A stretch of 64,000 nt of DNA from Reyranella sp. CPCC 100927. GTDB taxonomy: Bacteria > Pseudomonadota > Alphaproteobacteria > Reyranellales > Reyranellaceae. The notes beneath the pieces were generated by a model that was not told the DNA's origin, ran no database searches, and saw only the letters and a list, made by a program, of their open reading frames with translations. The first letter of the stretch is position 1. Each line of letters starts with the position of its first letter. The stretch is from NCBI RefSeq assembly GCF_007859315.1, contig NZ_VOHA01000016.1:62001-126000 (forward strand). The letters are read 5' to 3'. Shown here in pieces: positions 26,230 to 35,674 of this stretch. The position numbers and the translations under genes were made by a program.

Positions 26230-27120
26230 TTAGTAGATCGCGAACGGAAAATAGCGGTCGGCGATCTTCTTGTGGGTGCCGTCGGCCAGCAACTCGGCCA
26301 GTGCCTTGTTGAAGGTCTCGCGCAATTTCGGGTCGTCCTTGCGGAAGCCGGCGGCGACGCCCTCACCCAACGTGCGCGTGTCCTTGATGTCCTGGCCGAA
26401 GAAGGCGCAACACGCGCCCTCGGGCGAGCCCAGCCACTTCCACAACGAGACCTTGTCGCCCAGTACGGCGTCAACCTTGCCGGCCACCAGTTCGCGTCGT
26501 GCCTCCTCCGCGGTCGGGAACTGGCGCAATTTGATGGTCTTGCGGAACGTGCGATCCAGATAGTCGGCGAAGGTGGTGGCCCGCTGGGTACCCACTGTCT
26601 TGCCGCGCATCAGGACCGGCGCGCCATCGGGCACGGCCGCTTCCTTGGCCGTCACGAAGGCCGCCGGCGGCGTATAGTAGCGGCGGCTGAAGGCAACATG
26701 CTTGCGCCGCTCCGATGTGATCTGAAGCGATGCCATGGCGATGTCGTAGCGCTTGTCGAGCAGACCGGGGATGATCTCGTCCCACTTCGCAACCACGATC
26801 TTGCATTCGATCTTGGCGCGCTGGCAGATCGCCTGGGCGAGTTCGACCTCGAAGCCCGCCGGCTTGCCCTGCGCATCGACCATGTTGAACGGCGGGAAAT
26901 TGCCTTCGGTGACCACGGTGGTCGCCTTGGGCGCGGCGGGCGCCGCCGGCGGCTTCGGCGCCGGCTTACCGCCTTTGGGGGCCGGGGCCGCGCGGGGCCG
27001 TGACGGCTGGTTCGGCGCCTGCGCCGCCGCCAGCACCGGTGTCAATGCCACCGCCGCCACGATCAGGCAGACGGTCAGTTTGGGCGCACGCACGAGACGC
27101 AGCAGGAAGCCAACGAACAT
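26230..27120 (-). CDS. Periplasmic substrate-binding protein (SBP_bac_3 type)
   Basis: A 296-residue protein from ATG 27120. N-terminal hydrophobic signal (about residues 10-32, ending LAAAQ), a Pro/Ala/Lys-rich linker (~35-65), then the solute-binding fold: GNFPPFNMVDAQGKPAGFEVELAQ, DIAMASLQITSERRKHVAFSRRYY and GEGVAAGFRKDDPKLRETFNKAL, all typical of polar-amino-acid-type ABC binding proteins. No permease or ATPase genes are adjacent, so it may be an orphan binding protein or feed a transporter elsewhere. It is last in the leftward run from lutA, 31 bp after the methyltransferase gene. Confidence 0.85.
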   Translation of the reverse strand: MFVGFLLRLVRAPKLTVCLIVAAVALTPVLAAAQAPNQPSRPRAAPAPKGGKPAPKPPAAPAAPKATTVVTEGNFPPFNMVDAQGKPAGFEVELAQAICQRAKIECKIVVAKWDEIIPGLLDKRYDIAMASLQITSERRKHVAFSRRYYTPPAAFVTAKEAAVPDGAPVLMRGKTVGTQRATTFADYLDRTFRKTIKLRQFPTAEEARRELVAGKVDAVLGDKVSLWKWLGSPEGACCAFFGQDIKDTRTLGEGVAAGFRKDDPKLRETFNKALAELLADGTHKKIADRYFPFAIY

Positions 27121-27151
27121 ACTGGTTGGATCGACGATCCGATGGCCGAGG

Positions 27152-27901
27152 TCAAGAGGCGGATTGCCGGGGCTTGCGCGCCACGACATTGACCAGCATC
27201 GCCGGCATGTAGGCTCGCGACAGCGGCAGGCGCTGGCCAGGCTGGCGCTCCAGCAGGTCCTTGTTTTCGGCATGGTCGAGCGTCAGTTGGAACAGGCCCT
27301 GTTCGACGGCGCCCATCGCGGGTGACAGCTCCAGCGCGTCTCCTCGCGTCACGCGATAGGCAACGTCGAGACCGGCGCCCGTGCCTGTGTAGAAAAGGCC
27401 GACCACGTCCAGTGCCTCGAACAGCAGCGCGATGCCGGCGAAGGACATGCGCCAGTAGTCGTCGGGCCGCGCGTGATGCGCATGAACCCATGGCACGGCC
27501 ACCAGCACGTGACCGCCGGGCGCCAGGAGTGTCTGTATCGTCGCCGCCGCCTGCCATGGCGCCCGCACATGCTCCAACACGTGCTCGCACACGATCAAGT
27601 CAAAGCGCGTCCGGCCCAGCGCCTTGTCCAAGGCCGCCGCATCGGCACAGATGTCGAACACCAGATCGACGTTGTCGCCGGCTTCGATATCCAACCCGAC
27701 GAAGCGGGCCCGCTTGCCGTACTTGGTGTCGACCAGATGACGCCAATTACGTTCCGCCTTATTGACCGGCGCGATGCGGGCGCCGACCTGCAGCACCGAG
27801 AGCGGACCCGTCCGGCGGTTGCCGGCGACGGTGTCGAGCAGTTCATCGACCTCTCGCGCGGCGCTGGTACCCACCACTTTGATCTGCGCCGGCTGATCCA
27901 T
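27152..27901 (-). CDS. SAM-dependent methyltransferase domain protein
   Basis: A 249-residue protein. VLQVGARIAPVNKAERNWR, FVGLDIEAGDNVDLVFDICAD and FDLIVCEHVLEHVRAPWQAA outline a class I Rossmann core of the Methyltransf_11 type, although motif I is VGARIAP rather than the usual glycine-rich loop. GGHVLVAVPWVHAHHARPDDYWR follows. The weak motif I leaves open whether it methylates or only binds SAM-like ligands. It lies 17 bp after lutC, suggesting co-transcription with the lactate genes. Confidence 0.75.
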   Translation of the reverse strand: MDQPAQIKVVGTSAAREVDELLDTVAGNRRTGPLSVLQVGARIAPVNKAERNWRHLVDTKYGKRARFVGLDIEAGDNVDLVFDICADAAALDKALGRTRFDLIVCEHVLEHVRAPWQAAATIQTLLAPGGHVLVAVPWVHAHHARPDDYWRMSFAGIALLFEALDVVGLFYTGTGAGLDVAYRVTRGDALELSPAMGAVEQGLFQLTLDHAENKDLLERQPGQRLPLSRAYMPAMLVNVVARKPRQSAS

Positions 27902-27918
27902 CTCGCCGCGCCCCGCGC

Positions 27919-28590
27919 TCAGTCGCGCACGATCAGGATATGCAGGCGTCGCGGGCCATGCGCGCCCAGTTCGAGCTGCTGTTCCACGTCGCCGGTGCGC
28001 GACGGTCCGGTCACGGTATTGACGGTGCGCGGCATCACGCCCTCACCGTAGCGTGCCCGCAGGCGCGTGAATACCTCTTCCAGCGGCCCCACCACATCGG
28101 CTTCGCGCAGGACGACGACGTGGGTTTCCGGCAGCAGGTTGAGTGACGTGGGATGTTCGGGTCCGGATGCAAATACCAAGGTGCCGGTTTCGGCGACACC
28201 TGCCAGCGCGCCGGTGACGGTGACGCGATCGGCGTCTTCGGGCAAACCGCGACGCCGCTCCAGCATTGGCCGGCTGTTCCAGTCATAGTGATCGAGCGCC
28301 GGATCGGGCGCCATGACGACACGGGCCGGCAAATTGTTCGACGCCAGGTAGTCGCTCACCGCGCCGGGCACGTCGGCCGCCACGACGCGCGCTGTCGTTG
28401 CATGATTGAAGGCAGCCCACTGCTCGAGCAACCGCACGCGATCCTCGTGCGTACCCGCGGTGCGGGCCGGCACGATGTTGACGGGATGCTCGCGCAGGTG
28501 GGCCTCGACGGCCGCCCGCGCCTCGCCCGACAACGCGCCGCGCTTCAACGACCGGCGGATGGCGCCCAGCACCTGGTCGCGGGCGCTCAT
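27919..28590 (-). CDS. lutC: LutC/YkgG family lactate utilisation protein
   Basis: A 223-residue LUD-domain protein. It starts at ATG 28588-28590, overlapping lutB by 4 bases (ATGA). MSARDQVLGAIRRSL at the N-terminus, then VTGALAGVAETGTLVFASG and the C-terminal LLPETHVVVLREADVV and GPSRTGDVEQQLELGAHGPR are family signatures. LutC is the third part of the LutABC iron-sulfur L-lactate oxidase, which feeds electrons to the quinone pool. No lactate permease or LutR is in the window. Confidence 0.92.
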   Translation of the reverse strand: MSARDQVLGAIRRSLKRGALSGEARAAVEAHLREHPVNIVPARTAGTHEDRVRLLEQWAAFNHATTARVVAADVPGAVSDYLASNNLPARVVMAPDPALDHYDWNSRPMLERRRGLPEDADRVTVTGALAGVAETGTLVFASGPEHPTSLNLLPETHVVVLREADVVGPLEEVFTRLRARYGEGVMPRTVNTVTGPSRTGDVEQQLELGAHGPRRLHILIVRD

Positions 28591-30014
28591 CGCCGGGCGC
28601 CGCCCCGCGCGCGCCACTGCGCGTGAAACGTGCCACCGCGTTGCGGCGCCGGAAAATCGCGATAGCGCGTCCAGCCTCCGGCCAGCGGCAGCCAGCCGTA
28701 GCGGCCGGCGACGCGGCCGAACAACGCCAGCACGCGGTTGGCAATCCCCGTCACACGGCGATAGAGCGCCGGCCGACACGCCAGGAAGGCCCACATCGCC
28801 AGGCCCTGGCGGATCGACGCCGGCGTCAGGTGACGCTCGAACTCGCGCTCGCGCCAATGCCGCATCAGCTTGGGCAAGGGAATGCGCACGGGGCAGACGC
28901 TTTCGCAGCGCCCGCAGAAGGTCGAGGCGTTGGGCAGGTTGCCGGCTTCCTCGACGCCGATCAGCTGCGGCGTCAGCACGGCGCCGATCGGCCCGGGATA
29001 GACCCAGCCATAAGCATGGCCACCGACGGCGCCGTAGACCGGGCAGTGGTTCATGCAGGCGCCGCAGCGGATGCAGCGCAACATGTCCTGCATCTGCGTG
29101 CCCAGCACGCCGCTGCGACCATTGTCGAGCAGCACGACATGGTATTGCGCCGGACCGTCGGGATCGCCGGGCCGCCGCGGGCCGGTGTTGAACGTGGTAT
29201 AGCTCGACCATTCCTGGCCGGTCGCCGACCGCGCCAGCACGCGCAACAGCGTGGCGGCATCCTCCAGGGTCGGGATCACTTTCTCGATGCTGGCGAGCAC
29301 GATATGAACGCGCGGCAGCGTGTTGGAGAGATCGGCGTTGCCTTCGTTGGTGACCAGCATCGAGCTGCCGGTCTCGGCGACCAGGAAATTGGCACCCGTG
29401 ATTCCGACGTCGGCTTCCTGGAAGCGCCGGCGCAGCACCTGGCGCGCTTCGGCGACCAGATCACCCCGCTCGCTCAGGCGCTTGTCGAAGCCGAGCTTGC
29501 GGTGATGCTCCAGGAACGTGTCGGCGACCTGGTCCTTGGTCAGATGCACTGCCGGCGCAATGATGTGGCTGGGCGGTTCGCGGCGCAGCTGGATGATGTA
29601 TTCGCCGAGATCGGTCTCGACAGGTTCGATGCCGGCGGCTTCCAGATGGTTGTTGAGCGCGATTTCCTCGGCGATCATCGACTTCGACTTGGCTACCGTA
29701 CGCGCGCCCGCCTCGCGGCAGATGTCGAGGATGATGTGGCGCGCGTCCTCGGCCGTCGGCGCCCAGTGCACATGGCCGCCGAGCGCCAGGACCTTGGCTT
29801 CGAACGTCTCGAGATAGAAGTCGAGATGGGCGAGCGCATGGTTCTTGATGTCACGGGCGCGATCGCGCAGCGCCTCGAACTCGGGCAATCGTTCGACCGC
29901 CTGGCGTCGACGCTCGGAGAAGCCGACCTTGAGCAGGGCCAGCGATTGCTGAAGGTTGTCGTCGACCAGCGCGTGCTCGACATTGTCCTTGAAGGCATGG
30001 GCGGTGGACTGCAT
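28587..30014 (-). CDS. lutB: LutB iron-sulfur lactate utilisation protein
   Basis: A 475-residue protein. ATG 30014 is used, since the ORF upstream of it overlaps the end of lutA. An N-terminal LUD domain (~60-300, with TVAKSKSMIAEEIALNNHLE and ITGANFLVAETGSS) is followed by two ferredoxin-like [4Fe-4S] motifs, CIRCGACMNHCPVYG and CGRCESVCPV, and a C-terminal DUF3390-type tail. It works with LutA and LutC to oxidise L-lactate to pyruvate. It starts 19 bp after lutA and overlaps lutC by ATGA. Confidence 0.94.
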   Translation of the reverse strand: MQSTAHAFKDNVEHALVDDNLQQSLALLKVGFSERRRQAVERLPEFEALRDRARDIKNHALAHLDFYLETFEAKVLALGGHVHWAPTAEDARHIILDICREAGARTVAKSKSMIAEEIALNNHLEAAGIEPVETDLGEYIIQLRREPPSHIIAPAVHLTKDQVADTFLEHHRKLGFDKRLSERGDLVAEARQVLRRRFQEADVGITGANFLVAETGSSMLVTNEGNADLSNTLPRVHIVLASIEKVIPTLEDAATLLRVLARSATGQEWSSYTTFNTGPRRPGDPDGPAQYHVVLLDNGRSGVLGTQMQDMLRCIRCGACMNHCPVYGAVGGHAYGWVYPGPIGAVLTPQLIGVEEAGNLPNASTFCGRCESVCPVRIPLPKLMRHWREREFERHLTPASIRQGLAMWAFLACRPALYRRVTGIANRVLALFGRVAGRYGWLPLAGGWTRYRDFPAPQRGGTFHAQWRARGGARR

Positions 30015-30033
30015 GGCTGTGCTCGCTGTCGTC

Positions 30034-30846
30034 CTATGCCGCTTCAGGTTCGCCGATGCCGGCGATGTCACCCATGCCGGCCAGCACCTCGGCGGTGTGG
30101 CGAACCTGGACCGGCTTGCCGTCGCGCTGCAGCTTGCCCGCCATGTTCATCAGACAACCGAGGTCGCCTGCCAGCAGCGTACCCGCTCCCGTCGCGCCGA
30201 TATCGGCGATCTTGTCGTTCAGCATCGCGTTGGAAATGTCGGGATACTTGACGCAGAACGTGCCGCCGAAGCCGCAACAGACTTCCGGATTGGCCATCTC
30301 GACCAGCTTGAGCCCGGCAACGGACGCCAGCAGCGTGCGCGGCTGCGCCTTCACGCCCAGCTCGCGCAGGCCCGAGCACGAGTCGTGGTAGGTGACATTG
30401 GCGTCATAGCGTGCGGCCACGCGCTGCACCCCCAGCACGTCGACCAGGAACGCCATCAACTCATGCGTCTTGCCGGCCAGCGTTTCGGCACGGCGGCGCA
30501 TCGCCGGATCATCGTCGAACAGGGCCGGATAGTGATGCGCGATCATGCCGCCGCACGAGCCCGAGGGTACGACGACGTGGTCGAAGTCGTCGAAGGCGGC
30601 GATCACTTGCGCTGCCACGGCGCGCGCATCGCGCCTGTCCCCGCTGTTGTAGGCCGGCTGCCCGCAGCAGGTTTGCACGTCGGGCACTGCCACCCGACAA
30701 CCGGCGTCTTCCAGCAGTTTCACGGCAGCGAAACCGACCGACGGCCGGAACATGTCGACCAGGCAGGTGACGAACAGGCCGACCGTCAATCCGCGGCCTG
30801 GCGGCCGGTCGGACGGTGCTGCAGCGGATGTCGGCGGACGGGTCAT
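30034..30846 (-). CDS. lutA: LutA/GlcF-like CCG-domain oxidoreductase subunit
   Basis: A 270-residue protein with two cysteine-rich CCG domains: TCCGQPAYNSG near residue 59 and VCCGFGGTFCVKYP near 190, plus SGSCGGM and YHDSCSGLRELG, ligands for an unusual iron-sulfur cluster. This is the LutA/YkgE subunit (about 240-270 residues), not the longer glycolate oxidase GlcF. First gene of the operon lutA-lutB-lutC followed by a methyltransferase and a periplasmic binding protein. Confidence 0.93.
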   Translation of the reverse strand: MTRPPTSAAAPSDRPPGRGLTVGLFVTCLVDMFRPSVGFAAVKLLEDAGCRVAVPDVQTCCGQPAYNSGDRRDARAVAAQVIAAFDDFDHVVVPSGSCGGMIAHHYPALFDDDPAMRRRAETLAGKTHELMAFLVDVLGVQRVAARYDANVTYHDSCSGLRELGVKAQPRTLLASVAGLKLVEMANPEVCCGFGGTFCVKYPDISNAMLNDKIADIGATGAGTLLAGDLGCLMNMAGKLQRDGKPVQVRHTAEVLAGMGDIAGIGEPEAA

Positions 30847-31007
30847 GAAAGGGTCATACGGGATGCAGGCGCACCGGACAATGCCGCGGGCATGTCGCGC
30901 GTCCGCATGTTCGCTTGGCCAGCATCATGCCGGCAAAGCGCGGCCTGAAGAGGCGGTCTGAAACGCCTTTGTGCTCCGGCTAGAGCTTCCGGACGAAATA
31001 CGGCGCC

Positions 31008-32141
31008 TCAGCTTCTTTTCGGCACCAGGATCCACCAGCGGCCGGTGCTGTTCATGCGGCCCGCGGTGTCGGCGGCAGCCGAGCCGGCGCCGAAGAAGAC
31101 ATCGCCACGCACAGGCCCCTTGATGGCCGCGCCCGTATCCTGCGCGACCATCAGCCGGCGGAAGGGCAGGGTTTCACCAGGCTTGTTCGGCGCCGGGCGG
31201 CTGGTATCGATGTAGACCGGCAGCCCGTACGGCACGAAGGCAGGATCGACGGCCATCGACCGCCCCGATGTCAGCGCCACACCCTGCGCGCCCACGGCGC
31301 CGGCACCGCCGGTATCCTTGAAGAAGACGTAGCGTTCGTTCCGGCGCATCGTCTCACGCGCCTTCGTCGGGTTCTTCTGCAGCCAGGTGCGGATGCCGGG
31401 CCACGTGGCCTCGTCCGCTTTCAGCGAACCGTCATCGATCAGCACCTTGGCCAGCGCGGTGTAGGGCCGGCTGTTGGTGCCGTCGAAACCCAGTCGCATC
31501 ACGCCACCCTCGGCGAGCGCAATACGGCCCGAGCCCTGAACATGCATTTCGAACAAGCCGATCGTGTCCTCGACATAGGCGATTTCCAGCCCCTTGCCAC
31601 GCAAGGCGCCGTTTTCGATCTCAGCGCGCGTCAGGTACGCCCTGTCGTTCTGCAGATCAGGTGGTCGCCGATAGACAGGGATCGTGAAGCGCCGGCTGGG
31701 CACGCGGCTGCCCTTGATCTCGGGCTCGTAGTAGCCGGTGAACCGCCCGTCGCTGCCCACGGCCAGCACATCGAAATAGCGTTCGAAGAACACACGGGCA
31801 GCACGATTGTCGCGGCCAACCGCTTCGGCGGCCGTGCACACTTTGCGCCATTGCTCCGCCGTCGTGTGCAGTTCGCCGGCGCCGGTCTGGATGCGAGTGC
31901 CGTCACCGTTTGCCAGACGCGGGCAGGAGCGGCGCAGGGCAGCGATGGTTTCAACCTGGGTATCCTGCTGCCAGCTCGGCAGATCATCGAACTTGGCGAC
32001 CATCAGTGCCTGGCGGCGCGGCGACTCGCTGGCGCCACCGCCGGCGCAGCCGGCCAAAGCCAGCGCGGCAACGATGAGAACCTGCGCAGCGTACCCCCAC
32101 CGGCGGGCCCCTGCTCCCTCGACCGTCTTTTTCTTGTTCAT
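31008..32141 (-). CDS. mltA: Membrane-bound lytic murein transglycosylase A
   Basis: A 377-residue lipoprotein. ATG 32141 is used (AGGATC upstream). Signal peptide ends in lipobox LALAGC. The MltA domain spans ~95-260 (GRFTGYYEPEIKGS, then RRPPDL), and the C-terminal 3D domain has DPAFVPYGLPVYID and QDTGAAIKGPVRGDVFFGAG with the catalytic Asp pair. It cleaves peptidoglycan glycan strands to 1,6-anhydro products at the outer membrane. It is downstream of timA in the same orientation, a common alphaproteobacterial pairing. Confidence 0.95.
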   Translation of the reverse strand: MNKKKTVEGAGARRWGYAAQVLIVAALALAGCAGGGASESPRRQALMVAKFDDLPSWQQDTQVETIAALRRSCPRLANGDGTRIQTGAGELHTTAEQWRKVCTAAEAVGRDNRAARVFFERYFDVLAVGSDGRFTGYYEPEIKGSRVPSRRFTIPVYRRPPDLQNDRAYLTRAEIENGALRGKGLEIAYVEDTIGLFEMHVQGSGRIALAEGGVMRLGFDGTNSRPYTALAKVLIDDGSLKADEATWPGIRTWLQKNPTKARETMRRNERYVFFKDTGGAGAVGAQGVALTSGRSMAVDPAFVPYGLPVYIDTSRPAPNKPGETLPFRRLMVAQDTGAAIKGPVRGDVFFGAGSAAADTAGRMNSTGRWWILVPKRS

Positions 32142-32289
32142 CGACCTGATCCTAATGCAAACAGCACGGCACACAACCCGCCCCACACGGGCCGAATGGG
32201 AAACTGGGATCGTGGCGATGTCGGGGCGGACCGCCCCTGATGGCGACGCTTGGCGCGACCTCTCGGACGAGGGCCGCAATCACCAATGA

Positions 32290-32997
32290 CTACTCGGACG
32301 CCGTACGCACCAATAGCCAGTTGGGGTCGTTGGAGCGCGTATCGCGCGCGAACGTCCACAAATCGGTCACCCGTTCGACGGTGTTCGGATTGCCGTCGAC
32401 CGGCAGACCATCGACGTTGCGGGTCACGTTGACCTGCTCACTGACAAACCGCACCGTGACCAGGGCCCGCGACCCTTCCATCTCGGCGTTGACGATCTCC
32501 GTCGACAGGAAGCCGACCAGGTTGGTTTCAAGCGTCTGCTGCTTGGCCTGACGATCGCGAATCGCCGACTCGAAGCTGCCGAACGTGGCATCGTCCAGCA
32601 ACGTACGCAGCGTGGCGACGTCGCCCTTGGCGAACGCGCCGACAATCATCTCGAACGCGCCGCGCGCGCCCGTACCAAACCCGATCGGTTCGAAGGTCGC
32701 ATCGGCGCTGCGAATGAGGCCGATGCCGGCCGTCGCTGCCGCCGACACGGTAACCGGCGCACCGCCGGTGGTCGGCGCCGGGCGATCCGGCTGCCGCGGC
32801 ATCGTGACGACGTTACCGCCGTCACGACGCGGCTCACTGGTCGGGAAGGGCGGTGGCGCCGATGGCGGCGGCGCAAAGGGATCCTGCTGCTGCGTCGGCG
32901 GCCGTTCATTGCCGGTCCGGCGTCCCAGGACAGAGCGCAGCCTCAACACTAGGAAGACTGCCACCAATGCGATCAGGATGATGTCGATATTGCCCAC
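32290..32997 (-). CDS. timA: Tim44/TimA family adaptor protein
   Basis: A 235-residue protein. One N-terminal membrane helix (residues 4-19, IDIILIALVAVFLVLRLRS), a Pro-rich linker (~33-80), then the Tim44-like domain (~105-232) with GFGTGARGAFEMIVGAFAKG and TLRTLLDDATFGSFESAI and the closing strand VTDLWTFARD. Homologs relate to mitochondrial Tim44 and are membrane-attached adaptors in Alphaproteobacteria. It precedes mltA by about 150 bp and is probably co-transcribed. Confidence 0.88.
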   Translation of the reverse strand: MGNIDIILIALVAVFLVLRLRSVLGRRTGNERPPTQQQDPFAPPPSAPPPFPTSEPRRDGGNVVTMPRQPDRPAPTTGGAPVTVSAAATAGIGLIRSADATFEPIGFGTGARGAFEMIVGAFAKGDVATLRTLLDDATFGSFESAIRDRQAKQQTLETNLVGFLSTEIVNAEMEGSRALVTVRFVSEQVNVTRNVDGLPVDGNPNTVERVTDLWTFARDTRSNDPNWLLVRTASE

Positions 32998-33158
32998 GGG
33001 AACCCCCGGAACGAGCCGGCCCCGAGCCGTCCCTCATTACATAAGGCGTAGCCGCACAAAGGGCAAGGACATGGGGTCATCGACCATCGGCAGCCCGTAA
33101 ATCGGGCAAGATCAAGGCACCCGCTCCGCTCAGGCTTCAAGTGCGGAACGAAACGCGT

Positions 33159-34619
33159 TCACGGTACAAGCACCACAAGATCGACCGCCCCGGCAACGCC
33201 GCTGACGATGCGCGCCGTGCGGCGTTCTCCCTGGCCCGACGGGACATAGCCCTGGTTCAGCGCCCGCGCATAGGTGTCGGCGTCGCACAGGGCGCGCACG
33301 TTCTCTTCCTTGGTGTGCTTCTCCAGTTTGGCGGCGAGGTTCACGGCATCGCCGATGACGGTGTATTCCAGCCGATCGCCATCACCCACGGCACCGAAAA
33401 CGACACGGCCCGACGCCAGCGCCATGCCCACGCGGATGGACGGCTGATTGCGGGCCGCCCGTTCGGCGTTCCATAACGCGATTGCGGCGGCGGCGGCGTC
33501 GACCGCGCGCAGGGCATCGGCGGCGTAGGTATCGGTCGGCCGCGCCGCGCCGAACGAACAGAGAATGCCATCACCAAGGAACTTGTCGATACTGCCCCCG
33601 CTGGCCTGGATCGCAGGACAGATCCGCCCTTGATAGTCCTGCAGCAGCTTCATCACCGAATCGGGGTCCATCGTCGTCGACAGCTGCGTGAAGCCGCGCA
33701 GGTCCGCCATGAGTATGGTGGCATCGCGCAGGTCGCCCTCGCCGGCGGCGATCTGCCTGGCACTGTGCCGGATACGGTCGGCAACCTCCGGGGCCAGGAA
33801 CCGCGACAGATCCTGGGCCGCGGCACGCTCGGCCGTGGCCCGCACCAGCAGTCGGCGGGCCCGCGCAATGGCAAGCGCCAGGATCAACGTCACCAGCAGC
33901 ACGGCGACGATCTTGTCGACCTCGGCGCCGATCAGCGTGGCGTTGGTCGTCATGTACTCGACGTAGTCGTGTGTGACGTTGGCCGGACCGCCGCGCCCGC
34001 TGAGCACGAACAACAACAGGACCGCCCAGCCGAGCGCGCCCATGGCGCCGGCGAACAACACGTAGCGGGCCTCGAAACGCAGTGCGCGCAGCGCGATGAA
34101 GATGAAGACATACGTGAACGTCGGCGCCTTCAGATAGAAGGCGGCGGACTGGGCATATTTCAGGTGGAAGCTCCAGATCACGGCCATCAGCAAGGTCATG
34201 TCGATCACGGCCGAGCCATAGAGCATCCAGGGCACCAGCCGCCGGCGCAGTGCCAGGACCAAGCGCATCAATGTGGCCAGGGCGTAGATGCCGAGCACAC
34301 CGAACACGAAGTCGACGTGGTCCGCGGCTCCGCGCAACGACGCCAGCGCGCCGTGCCCGGCATCGATACCCCAGAGGCCGGCGAGGAAGTCGACCGTCAC
34401 CGCCAGGGTCACGGATTGCGCTTGGCCCTCGGCCATGGGCGCAGCCCCGTACAAGGTGGCGAAGAAGGCGATCGCCAAGAACTGCGCCACGCTGACGAGG
34501 ACTTCGCTGCGATCCTGCTGCGCGTGGATCGTGTCGCGCACGCGCGCCGGCAGCGCATCGTCGCGGCCATCATCCATCAGCCATGTGCGCAGCCGGCCGA
34601 GCCAGGACTGTGCCGTCAT
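33159..34619 (-). CDS. Membrane-bound class III adenylate/guanylate cyclase
   Basis: A 486-residue protein starting at ATG 34619. About six membrane segments lie in residues 45-265, in pairs joined by short loops. The cyclase domain (~300-480) has the first metal Asp in ILMADLRGFTQLS, the second Asp in SIDKFLGDGILCSFG, and VGMALASGRVVFGAVGDGDRLEYTVIGDAVNLAAKLE. These residues are typical of active class III catalytic domains; cAMP is the usual product. The sensory role of the membrane part is unknown. Transcription is leftward after a methyltransferase gene 37 bp away. Confidence 0.9.
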   Translation of the reverse strand: MTAQSWLGRLRTWLMDDGRDDALPARVRDTIHAQQDRSEVLVSVAQFLAIAFFATLYGAAPMAEGQAQSVTLAVTVDFLAGLWGIDAGHGALASLRGAADHVDFVFGVLGIYALATLMRLVLALRRRLVPWMLYGSAVIDMTLLMAVIWSFHLKYAQSAAFYLKAPTFTYVFIFIALRALRFEARYVLFAGAMGALGWAVLLLFVLSGRGGPANVTHDYVEYMTTNATLIGAEVDKIVAVLLVTLILALAIARARRLLVRATAERAAAQDLSRFLAPEVADRIRHSARQIAAGEGDLRDATILMADLRGFTQLSTTMDPDSVMKLLQDYQGRICPAIQASGGSIDKFLGDGILCSFGAARPTDTYAADALRAVDAAAAAIALWNAERAARNQPSIRVGMALASGRVVFGAVGDGDRLEYTVIGDAVNLAAKLEKHTKEENVRALCDADTYARALNQGYVPSGQGERRTARIVSGVAGAVDLVVLVP

Positions 34620-34656
34620 GACGACAGTGTAGCCCGGTCTGCGCGGGCTGACAGCA

Positions 34657-35529
34657 TTACGCCTTGCGCAGCCACAGACTGGTCGGGAAGCCTTCCGGAT
34701 GCCGCGGCAGCGTCGATGCGATCGACGCCGACAGACGCGGCGCCAGGCGCGTGCGCGCGAAATGGCTGGCGAACATCGGCGTATAGGCACCTGTTGTCAG
34801 CAGCGCGACGACAGCGAGCTGCTCGTTGTAGTTCCGCCACGCCCAGGATGGCGGATAGTCGTCCGGTAACAGGATGTCGTGGATATGCACGATGACGCCG
34901 GTGGGAAGGTCCGGCAGCACGCGATTGAACAGCAGGTCGACGTCGCTGCCGGGCATCAGGATGTGGCTGGAATCGATGAACAGCACATCGCCTGATGCCA
35001 GCGCCGCGAACAGCCCGGGATCAGCGCGATGGACCGTTTCGCGTACGAGTCTGACGTGCGGCAGGTGGGCGATATCGGCGCGCGGCGCCGGATCGACAGC
35101 GACGATCTCGCCATCGTGGCCACCGTCGGCCAGCGCGCGCGACAGGAACCGCGTCGAATGCCCCGATCCCACTTCGACGATGCGCCGGGGGCCGTGGTCG
35201 CGGATCAGGGCATAGGCGGCGCACGCATCCAGTGTCGGAAACCAGGATTGATCGAAGCGCGGCGGCTTGCCCACGCGCGTTGCCGACGGCGACGGCGGGT
35301 CGGCGAGCACTTGCAACGGCGCCGCCCATGCATCGATGCGATCGAGCACGCCGGCGAAATCGCCTTGCCGCGCCGCGAACATCCGCTCGATGGCGACATA
35401 GGGCGGCGATTCGCCGGCCGCCGGCAATGTGTCGGCATAGCGGTAGGGGATGAACCAGCCGGCTCGACGCCAGCCCAGGACGGTCGAGAGGCCCAGCCGC
35501 AGGCGCCGCCAGGTTTCGCGCGACGTCAT
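34657..35529 (-). CDS. Class I SAM-dependent methyltransferase
   Basis: A 290-residue protein from ATG 35529. The core begins GPRRIVEVGSGHSTRFLSRAL (motif I), then EIVAVDPAPRADI (acidic motif II), GDVLFIDSSHILMPGSDVD and GVIVHIHDILLPDDYPP. The HIHDI and IDSSH residues fit the Methyltransf_24/TylF-like group found near polysaccharide or secondary-metabolite genes. Substrate unknown. It is upstream of the cyclase gene in the same orientation. Confidence 0.85.
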   Translation of the reverse strand: MTSRETWRRLRLGLSTVLGWRRAGWFIPYRYADTLPAAGESPPYVAIERMFAARQGDFAGVLDRIDAWAAPLQVLADPPSPSATRVGKPPRFDQSWFPTLDACAAYALIRDHGPRRIVEVGSGHSTRFLSRALADGGHDGEIVAVDPAPRADIAHLPHVRLVRETVHRADPGLFAALASGDVLFIDSSHILMPGSDVDLLFNRVLPDLPTGVIVHIHDILLPDDYPPSWAWRNYNEQLAVVALLTTGAYTPMFASHFARTRLAPRLSASIASTLPRHPEGFPTSLWLRKA

Positions 35530-35674
35530 GGGGCGGCGATGACCGAGACCGCAGCCCATCCTTCGCGACGCCCGCTGCGCCGCCCCCTCAAGATGAGATT
35601 GCGGGTGTCCACATGTGATTGCCCGACCTCACCCTCCCTCCCGCCGCCCTCGCGGAGAGAGGTAAGAGGTGCCG

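Noticed and set aside
28623-30251. 542-codon plus-strand frame
   Set aside because: Antisense to lutB, whose iron-sulfur motifs are unmistakable.
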